The translations under genes and the position numbers were made by a program. From contig OZ018416.1 of assembly GCA_963969595.1 (NCBI GenBank), positions 11,796,065-11,860,064 on the forward strand: DNA of 64,000 nucleotides. The letters are read 5' to 3'. The notes under the pieces were generated by a model, which was not told where the DNA came from, did not search any database, and saw only the letters and a program-made list of their open reading frames with translations. Numbering within the stretch: position 1 is the stretch's first letter; each line of letters opens with the position of its first letter. Shown in pieces: positions 1 to 12,280 of this stretch. Source of the stretch: Neckera pumila (Eukaryota; Streptophyta; Bryopsida; Hypnales; Neckeraceae).

Positions 1-2309
1 GTGTGTGCATTACAAAAAATTGCAAGCCTTAAGTGGACCACTCTAGAGCAGCTGAAAAGACCCCACAATAACATTTAAATTGGATAAAGATTGCTTTTTT
101 CCCTATAGTTGTTCACCTTGCACCGTGATGTTGGATGTGTCAGTGGTTCAATATCCAAATATAAGGCATTAAATATTTAGGGTTTAGATATTGTAATGCA
201 TCTTAACTTTGATTATTGGATACCTTGTATTCTAAACAAGTTTTGGAAAAAATCCAATGTCAAAATTAGTCCAATGACATCTACTATCAAGATCTTTTTT
301 AATGGAAATGTGATAGTTATAACTCATTAAGAATTGGTGAAAATGAAGGGTGAAAAGGTTGTTTATATAGAAAAATCAATTGTCTGTGGTGAATTCTCAA
401 AGAATACAGGATATTTTAAAGAGAGATCACTCATTGTTCAAATTCAAGAATTGTGTTAAAAGTCATATTTCAGACCTTGTTTAGGCATAACAAAATATTT
501 TTTCTCAAAAATCTTTGAACTAAAAAAATGTGGAGAATCAAAATAGTTTTCATCTCCAAAAATCTATTTGAGGTTTAGATCTTCCAATAGAAAATTATGG
601 ACAAAATTCTAAAAGCGTATTTAAATGTCAAAGAAAATTTTGCTTCCAACCCCTTTTAGAATTTTGTCCATAACTTTTTGTTGGAAGCTTAAAACCTCAA
701 ATGGATTTTTGGAGATGAAAACTACTTTGATTTTACACATTTTTTTAGTTCAAAGACTTTTGAAAAAAAAACATTCTACTATGCCTAAGTGAGGTTTGAA
801 ATTCAACTTTTAACATAGTTTCTGCTTTTTACTTAACCCCATATTGCAGTTAAATTCCTTTGACCGGTTAAAATTTTTTTACGGACAATATTGAAGGTTA
901 ACTATTGGAAACTTTTATTTTTCACTAAAAAAGGTAAATATTTGATTTTTAAGAGGTCCTCAAAAGCATATATGTATCATTAGTAGAAGAGTATAGCTTG
1001 CAAATTTTACTTGATTTCCCGGCTTTGAACAAAGCTTGCCAATTTCACTTGATTTGGAAATTGAGATCTAAAAAGTTGTACTTATCCATTTGCTTTGAAA
1101 ATGGTCCCAATGGAAAGAGTAAATTGTTTTCATGATTTTCATTGTTGAAAATTTAAACCTGCAGGTGTTGATTTGGAGTTATTTACAATTTCTACTTATC
1201 AAATAAAATTGCGTTTCAACAACTACAAGGAGATTAAGGTGGATTGTATAATGAGTTTGATAACTCTTCATTTGAACTTAAGTTTTTTAGAAGTGCATTT
1301 TAGTGTGTTAATGCAATTTCAAATTGTTCATGTCACATCCAACCCCAAAAAACTCTTATGTGCAAATTTCTCAAACATTGTGGGGAGGGGCAGCATACTA
1401 AAAATAGGATACTTACATTTCTCTTGTTATAATTTCAGAACTTCTATGAAATTTTACACTCAAAATTGGTAAGCACACTAATAAGCAAGCTCTCTAAACA
1501 ACTATACAGTTAGATTTTGAAAAACAAACAATTTGCTTCATTGGAGATAACTTGAAGTTTATGCTCTTTTTTCAAAGGAAAAACAAATTGAAAAGGCTTA
1601 GGCACTTAGGGGTTAACTATGAGTAGTTGTGCTTTTATTAGTTTTAATTTACATATTCCACATGGATTGTTGTACCTACTACTATCCCACTTGTATAGAT
1701 ATCTTCCCTTTTCAACTTCAACTTCACTAAACTATTTGACTTACAAAGCTATTTTAAAAACACTATTGTTTCTAATTTTTTTGACAATTAGCATCAAAAT
1801 CTACTTCATATTGGTTAATTTGATTAATTATCTAGTTAATGAGACCTGTACTACAATCACATTAGTGAGTCCTGACATCCTTCCCGAAATTCACACTTTG
1901 CCTATTCACTGTGACTACATGCCTACTTTCAAGTAATAGATTGGTTGGGTCACTTTGGAGCGGCCTGCAGAGGCCTGTGATTTTCTGTACTAAGAACTAT
2001 CAATAAGTAGTTTGCTTTCATGGTTACTAACTTCAAATCAAAATCAGCAAGAAGTTTAAGGCCGCAATAAATTTTAATAAAGATAACCAATTCAGCGGAA
2101 CATCAAAACATCAGACGAGTCACAGTTCTTAGGCCACAGTCATCATAAGAAGCCTCTTCATGCGTACATTAATACTACCGTGAAAGAGTATCAAAATGCC
2201 TCCAAGGTGAGGACGATATATATCTGAAAGAGTAATGTGCCTGTGGGATTGCCGGCAAGATAACTGTCTGGCGAAGACAAGTGATAATTTCGCCACAGAA
2301 AAAGAACTA
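1..2309. other. AT-rich intergenic DNA left of duplication copy A
   Basis: Apart from the foldback at 452-819 I see no gene here. Open frames at 1173-1472 and 1619-1936 (plus strand) have no recognisable domain, hydrophobic AT-driven composition and no supporting splice or promoter context. TTAA-CCCC at 833 and GGGG-TTAA at 1613 resemble the ends of the TTAA elements found further right, but only about 8 bases match, so I do not call an element. Confidence 0.5.
452..819. repeat. Long imperfect inverted repeat (foldback)
   Basis: The stretch from about 452 to 614 reappears as its reverse complement from about 651 to 819, leaving a loop of about 36 bases. Shared blocks include TTAGGCATA with its complement TATGCCTAA, the segment around CATCTCCAAAAATC, and the stem base next to the loop (GACAAAATTCTAAAAG). 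Transcription through it would give a hairpin with ~165-base arms. No clear target duplication is visible. Confidence 0.75.
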
Positions 2310-2800
2310 CACAAGTTACATAAGGAGGTCAGTCGTGTATGGTTGCTGAGCTTGTAAATTTACTTGCAACTGAGAATCCTAGCTGTGGGATCAGCTACTG
2401 CCGTTCATATATTTGACCTAGGTCGAGAAAAACTGGCTCTGAAGGCGGGATCAAAGACAGCAATTATTTAAACCAGAAGCAAAATTCTGGTTATTTCGGT
2501 ATATATACAACATAGCATATCACCTGCACTTCCTGCAACATCTATCATGGAAAAGAAAGATTGAAGGTCAACTAGGCATCTCGCTCGAAAGAGCCTTACT
2601 AGTTAATTACGTCTACAGACTGTGGATACGTTTTCAGAAACTTACAGTATTTGGAGAGCCGCGACGAGGCTCTCAGTTCCCTGGAGCTCCAGCTTCAATT
2701 GCACGTTTTCAAAGGGGTTTCGTTGATGTCCAGTAAATCAACTGAATCGCCGTTGACGGCCTCATGAAGAAGTTCATAGCTGTCCTCAGATTCAGGGGAT

Positions 2801-4742
2801 TTAGGGTCCACTTGAAGAGCTGGACTCCCCTTCTGCAGCTGAAGTTGTTGTAACTGTCAAGACCTTGGCATCCAATTGATTTTCAGGAGTGACCTCCTGA
2901 TCTGCTGCAGGATAAACACTATCAAATGTTGCAATGTTGGAATCCAGGCATCTCGGTGTACTCGGATCCTCAGGCTCTGTTACTTGCACGTTCACCAGCG
3001 TTACGTGGAGATTCACCGGACTCGTTTCATTCCTTTCAATAGCAATAATGTCCTCCACTGGGATGACCACTGGACTCGGCTGCTCATGATCTCCTTGAAC
3101 AGTAAAATCTTCTTGCTCAAGCAAGATCAATGAATCCAGCTGATCCTCTTGAATAGCAGTAATGTCCTCGAGTGAGATGCTTTCTGGACTCAGCTGATCA
3201 TGATCCCCTTCGATAGGATCTTCCTCCACTTGCAAGTTCACTGGAATCAAATGATCCTCTTCACTAGATAAATTTTCCACTGGGATGATTACTAGACTGG
3301 GCAGATCACGATCCCCTTCAGTAGGACCTTCCTCCTCTTGCGAATTCACTGGAACCAGCTGATTCTCTTCGATCGAAGTAATGCCCTCGAGTGGGATGTT
3401 TCCTGGATGACTCAGCTGATCATGATCCCCTTGAAAAGTAGGATCTTCCTCCTCTTGCACGTTCACAAGATCCTCTTCACTACATATATCCTCCACTGGG
3501 ATGATTACTGGACTCGATTGATCATATTCCCCTTCAGTAAAATGCTCCGCCTCTTGCAGGTTCACTGGAACCAGCTGATCCTCTTCAATAGCAACAATGA
3601 CCTCCATTTCATCCAGGTGTCTCAGGGTACTCGGGACCTCAGGCTCTGGTACTTGAACGTTCACCAACGTTCCGTGAAGGTTCACCACAATGGGCTCAAT
3701 ATTTTCTTCAGTTGCAATAGTGTCGTCCACTGGGATGTTTCCTGGACATTGCTGACCATGATCCCCTGCAGTAGGACCTTCCTCTTGTGAGTTCACTGGA
3801 ACCAGCTGATCCTCGCCACTGAATATGTCCTCCATTTCATCGGTAAGCTCGTCTTCGGGGACATCACAATCTGACCCTGAGTTGACATCGAAGGAGTAAT
3901 GCTCATACTCCTGAAATCCATGGAAGCGATCACAGGCAGCTTCCATCACACATTTCAGTACCGAATCCTCCGGGGGAACACCTGTTTCATTTCCTTGTTC
4001 TTCCTCAGGCGCTGGTAACTCTGCATTAAATTATTGCATGATATTAATCGGTTATTGAACTATACGCTTTCAAGTATTCCAGTGTCAATCTAGAGTACAA
4101 TTAAGTTTGAATCAACAGTTCTTGCCTTGGATTAATTGGTCGAGGAGTCTCGAAAAAGTGGACGCATTTCTATTCGTTTATCAGTATTGAAGGATAATTA
4201 TCAAGTTTCGCAAATTCATCAAGAAGGGTGTTTGGCGGTAGCTAATTTTACCCTATTTCAAACAGTATATTTCACATTGCACCTGCAGGCTACGCATGAG
4301 GAAACTAGGGAATTTTTTGATATCAGTTGGCAAATGATCAAATGACAGCTTCTACAGGAGTCTGATATGATGAATGACAAGTTAAGGTACGTTAGATACA
4401 CAAAGAAACTTACAAGCTCATCTGACTGGTCATTTTGCTCAAGGGAGTTATTCCCAGGTGTGAATAGTGATGGGAGCCTACTATGATAAATTGACCATGA
4501 ACACTACCTGTACTAACAGCATATGACATTCTAGAACGATCTAATCTAGCAAGGCTAGTGCAGTATACAAACCGAGCAAACTCAAATACAGTACCTGGAG
4601 GTGTCTGGAGAAGTTGAGTATCAACGCCTGCTTCCATAACCTCCTGTTCTTCCTGTAACAGCATGACGTGATCTGGTTGTATAACTTGTCGTGTGGAATG
4701 TTCAAAAGCAGGGCTATCTAGGCTGAATTTCGAATGTGCCAT
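2801..4742 (-). CDS. Acidic repeat protein, copy A (unknown family, truncated tail)
   Basis: I do not recognise the family. Two exons fit: exon 1 at 4742-4595 (start MAHSKFSLD, donor CCAG|GTAC) and exon 2 at 4020-2801 (acceptor TGCAG|AG). The phases agree and give 455 residues. Exon 2 contains a conserved block (YEHYSFDVNSGSDCD, then PEDELTDEM), then six acidic units of about 36 residues at residues ~119-377, modelled as EDQLVPVNLQEEE...GDHDQLSP...IPVEDI. A VNLHVTLVNVQV module occurs both after the first unit and after the last. No signal peptide or membrane segment is visible. Compared with copy B, a 23-base deletion just before the end shifts the frame, so the protein stops at GESSSSSGP. 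The lost tail (ELLHEAVNGDS...) is still readable in another frame down to about 2720. The start is supported by conservation with B. It may be a decaying paralogue or a functional short form. Confidence 0.55.
3038..3814 (-). repeat. Six degenerate ~108-base coding repeats
   Basis: Inside exon 2 of the copy A gene, six consecutive units of about 105-115 bases encode variants of an acidic motif (EDQL.PVN.QEEE..EGDH.Q.SP..IP.EDI). Copy B has one unit at the equivalent place (about 23926-24033). Unit number therefore changed after the duplication, by expansion in A or by loss in B. Confidence 0.8.
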
Positions 4743-5465
4743 ATCGATAAATCAACACACTAATGAATAGCTGATTGGTGGTTGCAGATACCTCCTTCGA
4801 CGTTTGAGCGAACCACGAACCTAACATATGCAAACAAGAAAGTTACACTCACAACCTGGAAAGTCAGAGGAAAATTGAAAGGGCAGACAGCGGAAGGGAA
4901 CTCACAAACCATCGGGTCGAGTTCTGAGGGCCTTCTGTTCACCCAATTGACCAGTTACTGTTGCAACTTTAGCAATGCAATAAAACATTGCTTGGTTTTA
5001 TGTATTGTTAGCTTAGACCTGTGGCAGTCTAGACTTCAGTAGTTATACACGGCGTTCTGCATGAACGAAGTGAATCGAGACAGACTATGATCGCGGGATT
5101 TCTGAAAGTCAACAAAGTCGACATATATTGCACACAACTAAACTTCTATGCAGACATGTAAACATCAATGAAAGTTGCCACGTGCAGGCGGTGCGGCTGC
5201 GCTGAATACTACTCATCGCAACAATGTGAAGATCGAGGAGCCTATCCATCGGTAGGAAACTTCCAATTCGTTATATTGGCGGGGATTCACGGCATTCCAA
5301 GGCGGGCGTCTAAAAACCTAAATTAGACAAGTCCTTGTTTCTAAAACTTGGGGGTCGCAGTTGCAAAAACTACTGTAGGATCCTCAAGCTAAAGAAACTG
5401 GGCCAAGTATAATTTAGGTTTTCATTATTTCCGCCCTTGTTGCACCATGGAAGCGAAAGGTACTG

Positions 5466-5472
5466 TATATAA
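5466..5472 (+). promoter_or_regulatory. Possible TATA box conserved between duplication copies
   Basis: TATATAA followed by CAGTAAACG occurs here and at 25684-25690 in copy B, upstream of an ATG-GTC-GGA start (5518 in A, 25757 in B). The short frame after that ATG differs between copies, so any transcript would more likely be non-coding. This is inferred from motif and conservation only. Confidence 0.2.
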
Positions 5473-7028
5473 CAGTAAACGAATCGATCATCCTGCAGTC
5501 GATTGATCAGTACGATCATGGTCGGACATCACGAAATTAAACCCTTACGTACTCGTACCAAGCTTTCTAAACACTTCAAGCAAGCATCATTAGCTACAGC
5601 TGCGGCGCGGGCATTCGAAGAGGCTTAAGGGAGAGATTCATACCAGAGCAACATGTACAATCGCCGCGTGATTGTTGATTCGGAAGCGAGAACCGTCGAA
5701 ATGGCCGCTTGAAACTCGAAAGAAAACTCGAACCAAAGGGCTTTGAGCTCTTGTGAAACTTTGAGAATACGTGTGTTAAGGGTAGTCACGGAAAGGAAGA
5801 AACTGGCCCGTCAAAATTCGGAGTACGATTGTCTGTATGAGTTATGAGAGAACCTAAGCTTTCCGCTTGCCCACAGCTAGAGACAGACGAACCCAATGCT
5901 GTCTTGAGATCTGCGCTCTAGCAGACTATCGTCAAAATCAACATATTTTCATGCCATTGAAAAATAAAATGTCTGCATGTGGGGCTACAGACAATCGCTA
6001 AGCATCGATCGTTTCGTCACCGGGACCAAGGACCATGACGGATTTTATTGGAACCGTTAGTGTCGCCCAACCGAAAGTTCATATCTACCTTTGTACGTTT
6101 AGGAGTAAATAAAAACTCAAATCTAGTTAGCGCTTGGTGGTTAATGTTTTCACTCTTGAACGCAGTAGACCTGCCCCATATATCTAGCTAGTCTAGTTTT
6201 TTTAACCTAGACAAAAAAGGTCAGTCTGGGATGGGGCTTTGCATGGTTACCTTGGGATGGATTTGCACCATTCTTTTATTTTTTTTAAAACACAATTTTA
6301 CACTCTGAAACTTGCCATTTAAGTTTAAGGAATGTGACCATCTCTCCATCAGGGAAAACATCAGTAAGGGGCAAAAACCTGCTACTGTAATAACAATCTT
6401 GAAGCGTTAACATGGGGTAATGCTAACTTAGCTGGTCGTTACGTCGTCACCCAGGGTAATGCCAAAATACTGGACCTTTATCGAAAATCCCGTACAGACT
6501 GTGCACAGAATTCTAGGATACTCTAGGATACACTAGGAATGGAATATAGACATAAAGAAGGTTTGTTCGATTCCATAGACATGGAAGGACATTCGCCCAA
6601 TATTTATATTGGATTCTCCTGTGACGCGACCAGACAGTTTCAAACCTGCAAAAGGTATTGTTTTCAAAGGCTCAACTCTTCTGTGTGCTTCATTTTTGAA
6701 ATTGAAGGAAGAAAAACTTACCAGGGAGAAGTGAGTCTTGCGCCCTTGCATCCTGACCTGCATATTTTGATGATACCATAATTCACAGACTAGGGAGGCC
6801 TACCCCAACAATTTGTTCGATTCCATAGACATGGAAGGACATTTGCCCAATATCAAAATAAAATAATAGATCATAAAATAAACTTTCGGCAGTCCAGAAT
6901 GTATTGATGCCAAATTTCATTGCAAGCTAACCTAACAATCTTAAACATTGTTACCGCATTTGTATTGGTACAGATTTTTAATCCACTCCCTAAAGAATGT
7001 AACTACGCTCATTTCCGTGAAGGCAGTA

Positions 7029-7122
7029 ATGATTTTGATCGAGTTCCACACTTCCTGACCCAGAGCCCTGCTTACAGTCCTCATTTCAGGGACCGTAAGA
7101 GTGGAACTCGATCAAAATCATT
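7029..7122. ncRNA. Candidate small-RNA hairpin, copy A
   Basis: The outer arms are a perfect inverted repeat (ATGATTTTGATCGAGTTCCA and its complement). Pairing continues imperfectly through about 38 positions per arm to a loop of about 20 bases. The copy at 27803-27897 keeps the fold although the inner arm sequence has changed on both sides. Size and shape resemble a plant miRNA precursor, but a short MITE is equally possible. No expression evidence is available. Confidence 0.35.
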
Positions 7123-10059
7123 TCGAGTCATAAAATTACATATGAACTCATTTATGATAGCGCACTTTTTTTTGTTCGCGAAGCAAACAAACTGGGCTTG
7201 TGTTGGACAATCAGTCAGCAGGGAAGCTTGACTTAAGGCACTCCAGAATTTTCATTATGTACCCAAGAATCCAAGATATAGATATTAAAGCTTAAAACAT
7301 TTATAAATATATTATAAGAGGATACCTAATTCTACAAGGCAACCTAATTTTAGAATGTCATAGTTTGAAGGATGTAGTTCTATCAAAACTGTATTTTGGA
7401 ATGTGAAGAATTTAATACTATAAGCAGCTAGAGTTTGATGTATAACATTCTCGAAAAAATTGCAATAGCATTAATTGTATCCTTGGTAAGGAAGTGAAGA
7501 AACCAATGGCTCAACGGTACAAATAACGTCAATTTTGTTAAATTTACGGAATTCCTATACTTTGGCACCTTCCAATACACCTGTTCTGAAACGCAAATAC
7601 ATACTTGTTCTAGATTTTTAGACCTCTATGTCGCAGATTTTGGCGCTGGAATTGCGCCACTTTAACGACATTGATGTTAAATTGATCTGCGATGAATCAA
7701 AAGGATATTTTGGACCTTGGCATTGAAAGAAAGCTTTCTACAGCTTTTCAAAAATGTTTTGTACTGATCGACTTATCGACTTAGTGTCTTCATAATTTTA
7801 CCTATTAATTTTTCTCTCAATCATTTACATTTCCAAGAAGAAGAGAGCAACAGTCATCCCTGATTAACGTTCAATGATGATTTGTTAATTTTCTGTTTTT
7901 GTTTTGACAACTGCCAAGTGCCAAGTGCCAACTTTACTAGTAATTATTGACTGAGCCTACACTAAACAGCGACCGGCCTTAGAAATCTTTTTGGATTTGG
8001 TTCGTTTCTTTATAATAAAGCAAAGCAAAACAAAACGCTCATCATTTCTTGAGAGATGCTCCAATCATAACCAGGTTCGCTGAAATCGAAAAGTAGTCTA
8101 CCACCACTCGTGAGGTGGTCACCATCGGATGAAGGACGTGGGACACAGACACGATTCAGTTAATCTCACTCATGATCTCATTGTTCGTGGCTACAGTAGG
8201 GATGCAAGCCTTTCGATTATCTCTTCCTTGCCATACAATAAATAATATAAATTAATAAGCTTTGAGAAACTTGCTTGAGATTCCATGCCATGCCCAGCTA
8301 ACCCTTCGGCCCAGTAGGGACAGAATATACCCGTGATGAATATAGTGCACATTTGGTGCACCGGCCATGACAATCTGCTTCGTAAATCGTGCCATGACTT
8401 GAAACGAATCTAAATGCCTAATCATTTTTTCATTCCAAAACGAGCACGACTCGCAGAAAAATTGGAGGCTGTCACTGTCATCTCGTACCTGGAATGAGTT
8501 CGGAAGCTGAAGTGGCGTTGTTGGAAGTGCATACATTCTTGCCATGCTTGAATACATAGCCGTCATCAGTATCAGAGGGGGTGTCAGAGTACAAGACTCT
8601 TCCTCCGAAGAAGGAGATTTGAGCAACATAATTGTCAGCCTCTTCAAGAGTTCAAGGCTTTCAGACGAGAATTCGAGATTCAGAACATCGTCGGCCTCAA
8701 AATGAAGAATCTTGCAGACATATATAGTCTCGTACATGGACACCCCCTAATAATACTCACTCACGATGCAGAACTGGCTGCCCTTCTCCATTTGATCGAT
8801 GTACGCACGTAGATATGCCAATCACCTCATGCCAAGACCACAAAGGCAAGCTAGTGAGCGGGACTTGCACACAACGAAGAGGTTAAAGCATTTCTGAAGA
8901 CGGAGACAAACAAGAAACTGTGCAAGAGGTTACGTATGTTGATTGTAAGAACATAATTATTGCTCAGTTTGTAAACACCAGTGAATGGTAATTTAATAAG
9001 AGCTTTCAGTGGAGAATGGTTGTAAAGACTGAACATTCAGAACTATTTTTGAATAAAGCAAGTAGAAGTTATCACCTATAAATTGAACGCTACTTGGGCT
9101 CTGTGCGGCTGATTGTTCGTCCCATCTGGCAGGGCCTGATTGTTCGTCCCATCTTCTGTTGCAGTCGACACAACACAGGCACCCAACATCCTGGAAGTTA
9201 TGAAATAGTTTCATGTTCCCGAGTTAGTGGTTTACTTCATTAATAATCTGGGGTGCATATGGGTTTGTGAAGATCTTCAGGGTGGATGCGAACCGACAAA
9301 CCGTGTCAAGCTTACGAACGGTACAGGGTTACTTCGAGATACCTTGTAAGATACTCAAAACCCTTGCAATTGAAACTTGTTTTGTGATTGTCCGGTTGTC
9401 CCCACCCCACCCCTGCATCCCGTCACCCCCCAAAGTTCGCTTCCTTTCACCCCGGATTCACTTTTTCTTCTATGCTAGTTGAAGCGCCACCAATAACGAA
9501 CTAAATGTCTCTCACTGCAATGGTCCCTTCATATATTTCCTTCCCCCAAAGAAATAAGACAAACCGATGTAAATGGGGTGAACAGTTAATACTGCTCACT
9601 AGGAAGTAGTCCAGTACATACTCTAAGTACTATGTACGCTGATCGAATTACAATACTCCATCTTAATCCTAGTCTGGATCCTGTCACATGAATGAAGGTG
9701 AGAACCATCGTAATATTTTCCTTCAAACGGTGCATACTGTGAAGACAAGTATGTCAGGCTAGGCAAGCTGTTGCGTTGAAAACTAAGACAGATTTCAGTA
9801 CGGCTGGTTCAGTCCAACGGAGTCCTAATTATTAACTAGCAGAGCTGGCCACTGTCAGCTAATTAACCATCACTGGAATGATAACCATGATCCTGCCTTC
9901 GTGCAGTCCCGCTTCTAGTTTTCATTGATCCATTGACTTACTACGAGCCGCGACACTGTGCACACAAGGCACCTGCTCAAAAGATTATCCTCTTCATACC
10001 ATGCTCGATACGCTTTCACTGATCCAATCAAAAGATCGTATCAGATGAAACCAAGTTTC

Positions 10060-10690
10060 GGAATAAACCGTAGTCTGGTTACATGCTAATTAAGTACTCA
10101 GACTGGAAATGGAGGAGCAGTGACGCCAGGCTGTTAGTCTTCGCACTCACGTTCATATCACGCAATCTCGCAGCAAAAATTCCACTAGCAAGCAAAATTC
10201 CAGCAACAATATAAATGACCACCTGACGGAGCCAAGAACCTGCAAAATGTTTCTGCAAGACTCTACACAGCAATCACTTGCATAGCTGCTTTCCAAACTG
10301 AAGGGAAGAAAATGTTCCGAAGCACCATGGGTGTACCGATTTTCAACATCCACCAGTGCCACACTACATCGGCAAAGCGAATTAGCCTAGCTAAACCGTA
10401 GTCTGGCTTCCAGCGTCTGCTTCCATTCTAATTAAGTACTCAGACTGGGAAATAGCAGCCTAATGACTCTCTGCTAGTCTTCGCACTTAAGCAACAAAAA
10501 CTCCAACCCGCAAGCAAGTGTCCACCAATAAAATGAATGAACACGTAACGCAACCAAGGGACCTGCACAGTATATCTGCAAAGCTCTATCACTTGCATAG
10601 CTGCTTTCGAAATGAAAAAAAATGCTCCGAAACTTCAAATACCGATTTTCAGCATCTATTAGTGTCACACTAATTCAGCAAGCGAGTAGG
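10060..10690. repeat. Two tandem ~320-base repeats in copy A
   Basis: The block starting with AACCGTAGTCTGG near 10065 is repeated near 10393. Both contain TCTAATTAAGTACTCAGACTG-like text, an ATGCTCCGAA-like block and a CCGATTTTCA block. On the minus strand both repeats keep an open stretch reading DAENRY/DVENRY...ESSYASD. The same pair exists in copy B, so this tandem event is older than the segmental duplication. Confidence 0.75.
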
Positions 10691-11289
10691 TTCCGCTCTT
10701 ACTAGCTCTGAGTGGATGCTGGTTTTAATGAAGTGTAACATGCGCAAGTTGTAGGTCCAGGCAATATACAACTGAAGATGCCAGAACTTCATTCGCAGTT
10801 CAGGCAGGCGGGTGTTTAGGACAAATATATAAGTTACTCGTACTAGTCGATTCCTCGCATATGGTTGTGCATCGAAGTCAATGATTCCGTGCAAATTCAT
10901 TAAAGCTGCAGCTCCCCGAACCAGAGGATGACGAATTTGTCATGTTTGGCGCTCTCGTAATTTTGTCTTGTATTTGTCATGTTTTTGTCTTTAGGATTGT
11001 ATCTTGTAACCACATGTAAGGCGCTTGGTCAGGAAGACCCTGGTGTCCAGGGATAGAGCACCTTCTTCCTGTAGTTGTATACAGTGTCAGCTGGCTATTA
11101 GTGGCTCGCCTACTGTAGATTTCTGGGACAGTGGACTCAACCAAAGCTTTTAATGAATTGCCTCATCATAAATTTGGCCCGGACAGAAATCCTCACTGAC
11201 TCGGAATCCAATCATTGCTGTGCACAGAAACATGACAAATATATAATTTCTGCACTGGCTAGCTTCGATTCGAAAAATAACTGCATTAA

Positions 11290-11655
11290 GAGCATCCCCA
11301 CCCGGCTTGCAAAATGCAAGCCAGATTGCAAGCCTGGCAGTCCATTTTGCAAGCCGGGGAAGAAGGGTCGCCCCACCCGAGGCCTCTTAAGAGTCCATTG
11401 CCATCCAATGAGCTACGTCCACATTCACGGATCATGTCCTTGCTTTTTGGGAAAGTGGAAAAGTGTTTGTCTCATGCGGTTTGCAAGCCGGTTTGCAAGC
11501 CACCCTTTGGTTTGCAAAAGAGCCCGGTTTTGCAAGCCACCGACGGCTTTTGGCTTGGCCTCTTAACAAGTTCATCCATTATGCAAGACGGGTGGGGCAA
11601 TTTTGCAAGGCTCTCTTAACAAGTCATTCAATATGCAAGATGGGTGGGGATGCTC
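11290..11655. mobile_element. MITE, PIF/Harbinger-like (TAA target duplication)
   Basis: The element begins GAGCATCCCCACCC and ends GGGTGGGGATGCTC, giving terminal inverted repeats of at least 14 bases, flanked by TAA on both sides (11287-11289 and 11656-11658). GAGCATC ends with a three-base TAA/TTA duplication are typical of Tourist/PIF-Harbinger MITEs. The interior is rich in repeated TTGCAAG words. Copy B has GCATTAAG at the corresponding point with no insert, so the element arrived after the duplication. It encodes no transposase. Confidence 0.8.
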
Positions 11656-12051
11656 TAAGGCAGCCAACCCCATTTCTGCTCACTTAAGCGATTTGACAGT
11701 GTTGCAGCGTGGAGAAGTTCATTGCAAAAACTTCCAAGTTGCAGAAATAGGATTCCGGAAGATTGCAAATTTTTCAGAATTTTTCTTTGCGAAACGGAAT
11801 TATTACAAATTTTTTGGATGAAGATTTCTTCCATTCCACTCTGGTCTCATAGGCTATCTTGTTTCCGATCAAAGACTACTTGCAAAATTGTTCAACATTG
11901 TAACCAATCATGATGCGCCACGGCTGCATCATATGTGATCATTTTTTTCTTCTCTCCCTGCACGGAAAGAGAACACCCTACTTGCACGTAATTGGGAGGA
12001 TGATCAGAAATGGGAGATCTATCTTAAGCTGTTCTGTAAATTTCACGCACA
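11656..12051. other. Intergenic DNA, nothing recognised
   Basis: I see no gene here. A weak match to the right edge of copy B (CTTAAGCTGTTCTGTAAA near 12023 against TTAAGTTGTTCTGTAAAA near 32186) suggests the duplication once extended slightly past the MITE at 11290. Confidence 0.4.
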
Positions 12052-12280
12052 TAGGGGAGGCAACCCATTCCTGATTGACGACCCATTTCCGATCACTTCA
12101 GGAATTACAGGCATGTAAGAGGACACTTTCTTTGGTGGAAAATTTCCTCATGGGCTGCAACAGTGTTTGGACCCTTTCTAGAATTTTCAGGCATTTTAGT
12201 ATCAAAATGAAATTGCTATAAATTAATGAATTCCAGATTCTGTAATTCCTTAAATGATCACGAATGGGTTGCCTCCCCTA
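12052..12280. mobile_element. 229-base MITE with GGGGAGGCAACCC ends
   Basis: TAGGGGAGGCAACCCATTC at the left end is matched by its reverse complement at the right end. A flanking TA dinucleotide may be the target duplication. An internal second copy of the motif (GACCCATTTCCGATC) lies near the left end. The element at 37566-37969 has related ends (CCACCCATTTCTGAC...GACCCATTCCCGACC), so the two belong to one broad family. Confidence 0.75.

Larger units (their letters stand above)
2310..11289. repeat. Segmental duplication, copy A (direct, ~9 kb)
   Basis: This block is colinear with 23150-32180. The match begins near the shared text TCGTGTATGGTTG (2334 in A, 23176 in B) and runs to the shared block around GGCCCGGACAGAAATCCTC (11177 in A, 32093 in B). 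Gene exons, two tandem internal repeats, an inverted repeat and many non-coding stretches occur in the same order and orientation. Identity looks roughly 80-90 percent by eye, with many small indels and several insertions private to one copy, so the event is old. The right edge of A is interrupted by the MITE at 11290. Confidence 0.9.
4743..11289. other. Non-coding remainder of copy A
   Basis: I see no complete gene. Items of interest are a TATATAA box at 5466 (shared with B), a 36-base candidate micro-exon on the minus strand at 6722-6757 flanked by CAG and GTAAGT in both copies, an inverted repeat at 7029-7122 and a tandem duplication at ~10060-10690. The longest frame (8252-8743, minus, 163 aa) is broken by indels in copy B, which argues against coding. 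Confidence 0.5.

Noticed and set aside
833..1616. Possible TTAA element between TTAACCCC (833) and GGGGTTAA (1609-1616)
   Set aside because: Only about eight terminal bases match, and no empty site or related copy is visible.
3338..3790. 150-codon plus-strand frame inside the copy A gene
   Set aside because: It is a shadow of the repeat array on the opposite strand.
8252..8743. 163-codon minus-strand frame in copy A
   Set aside because: The matching stretch of copy B (about 29050-29490) has frame-changing indels, so selection for coding is not evident.
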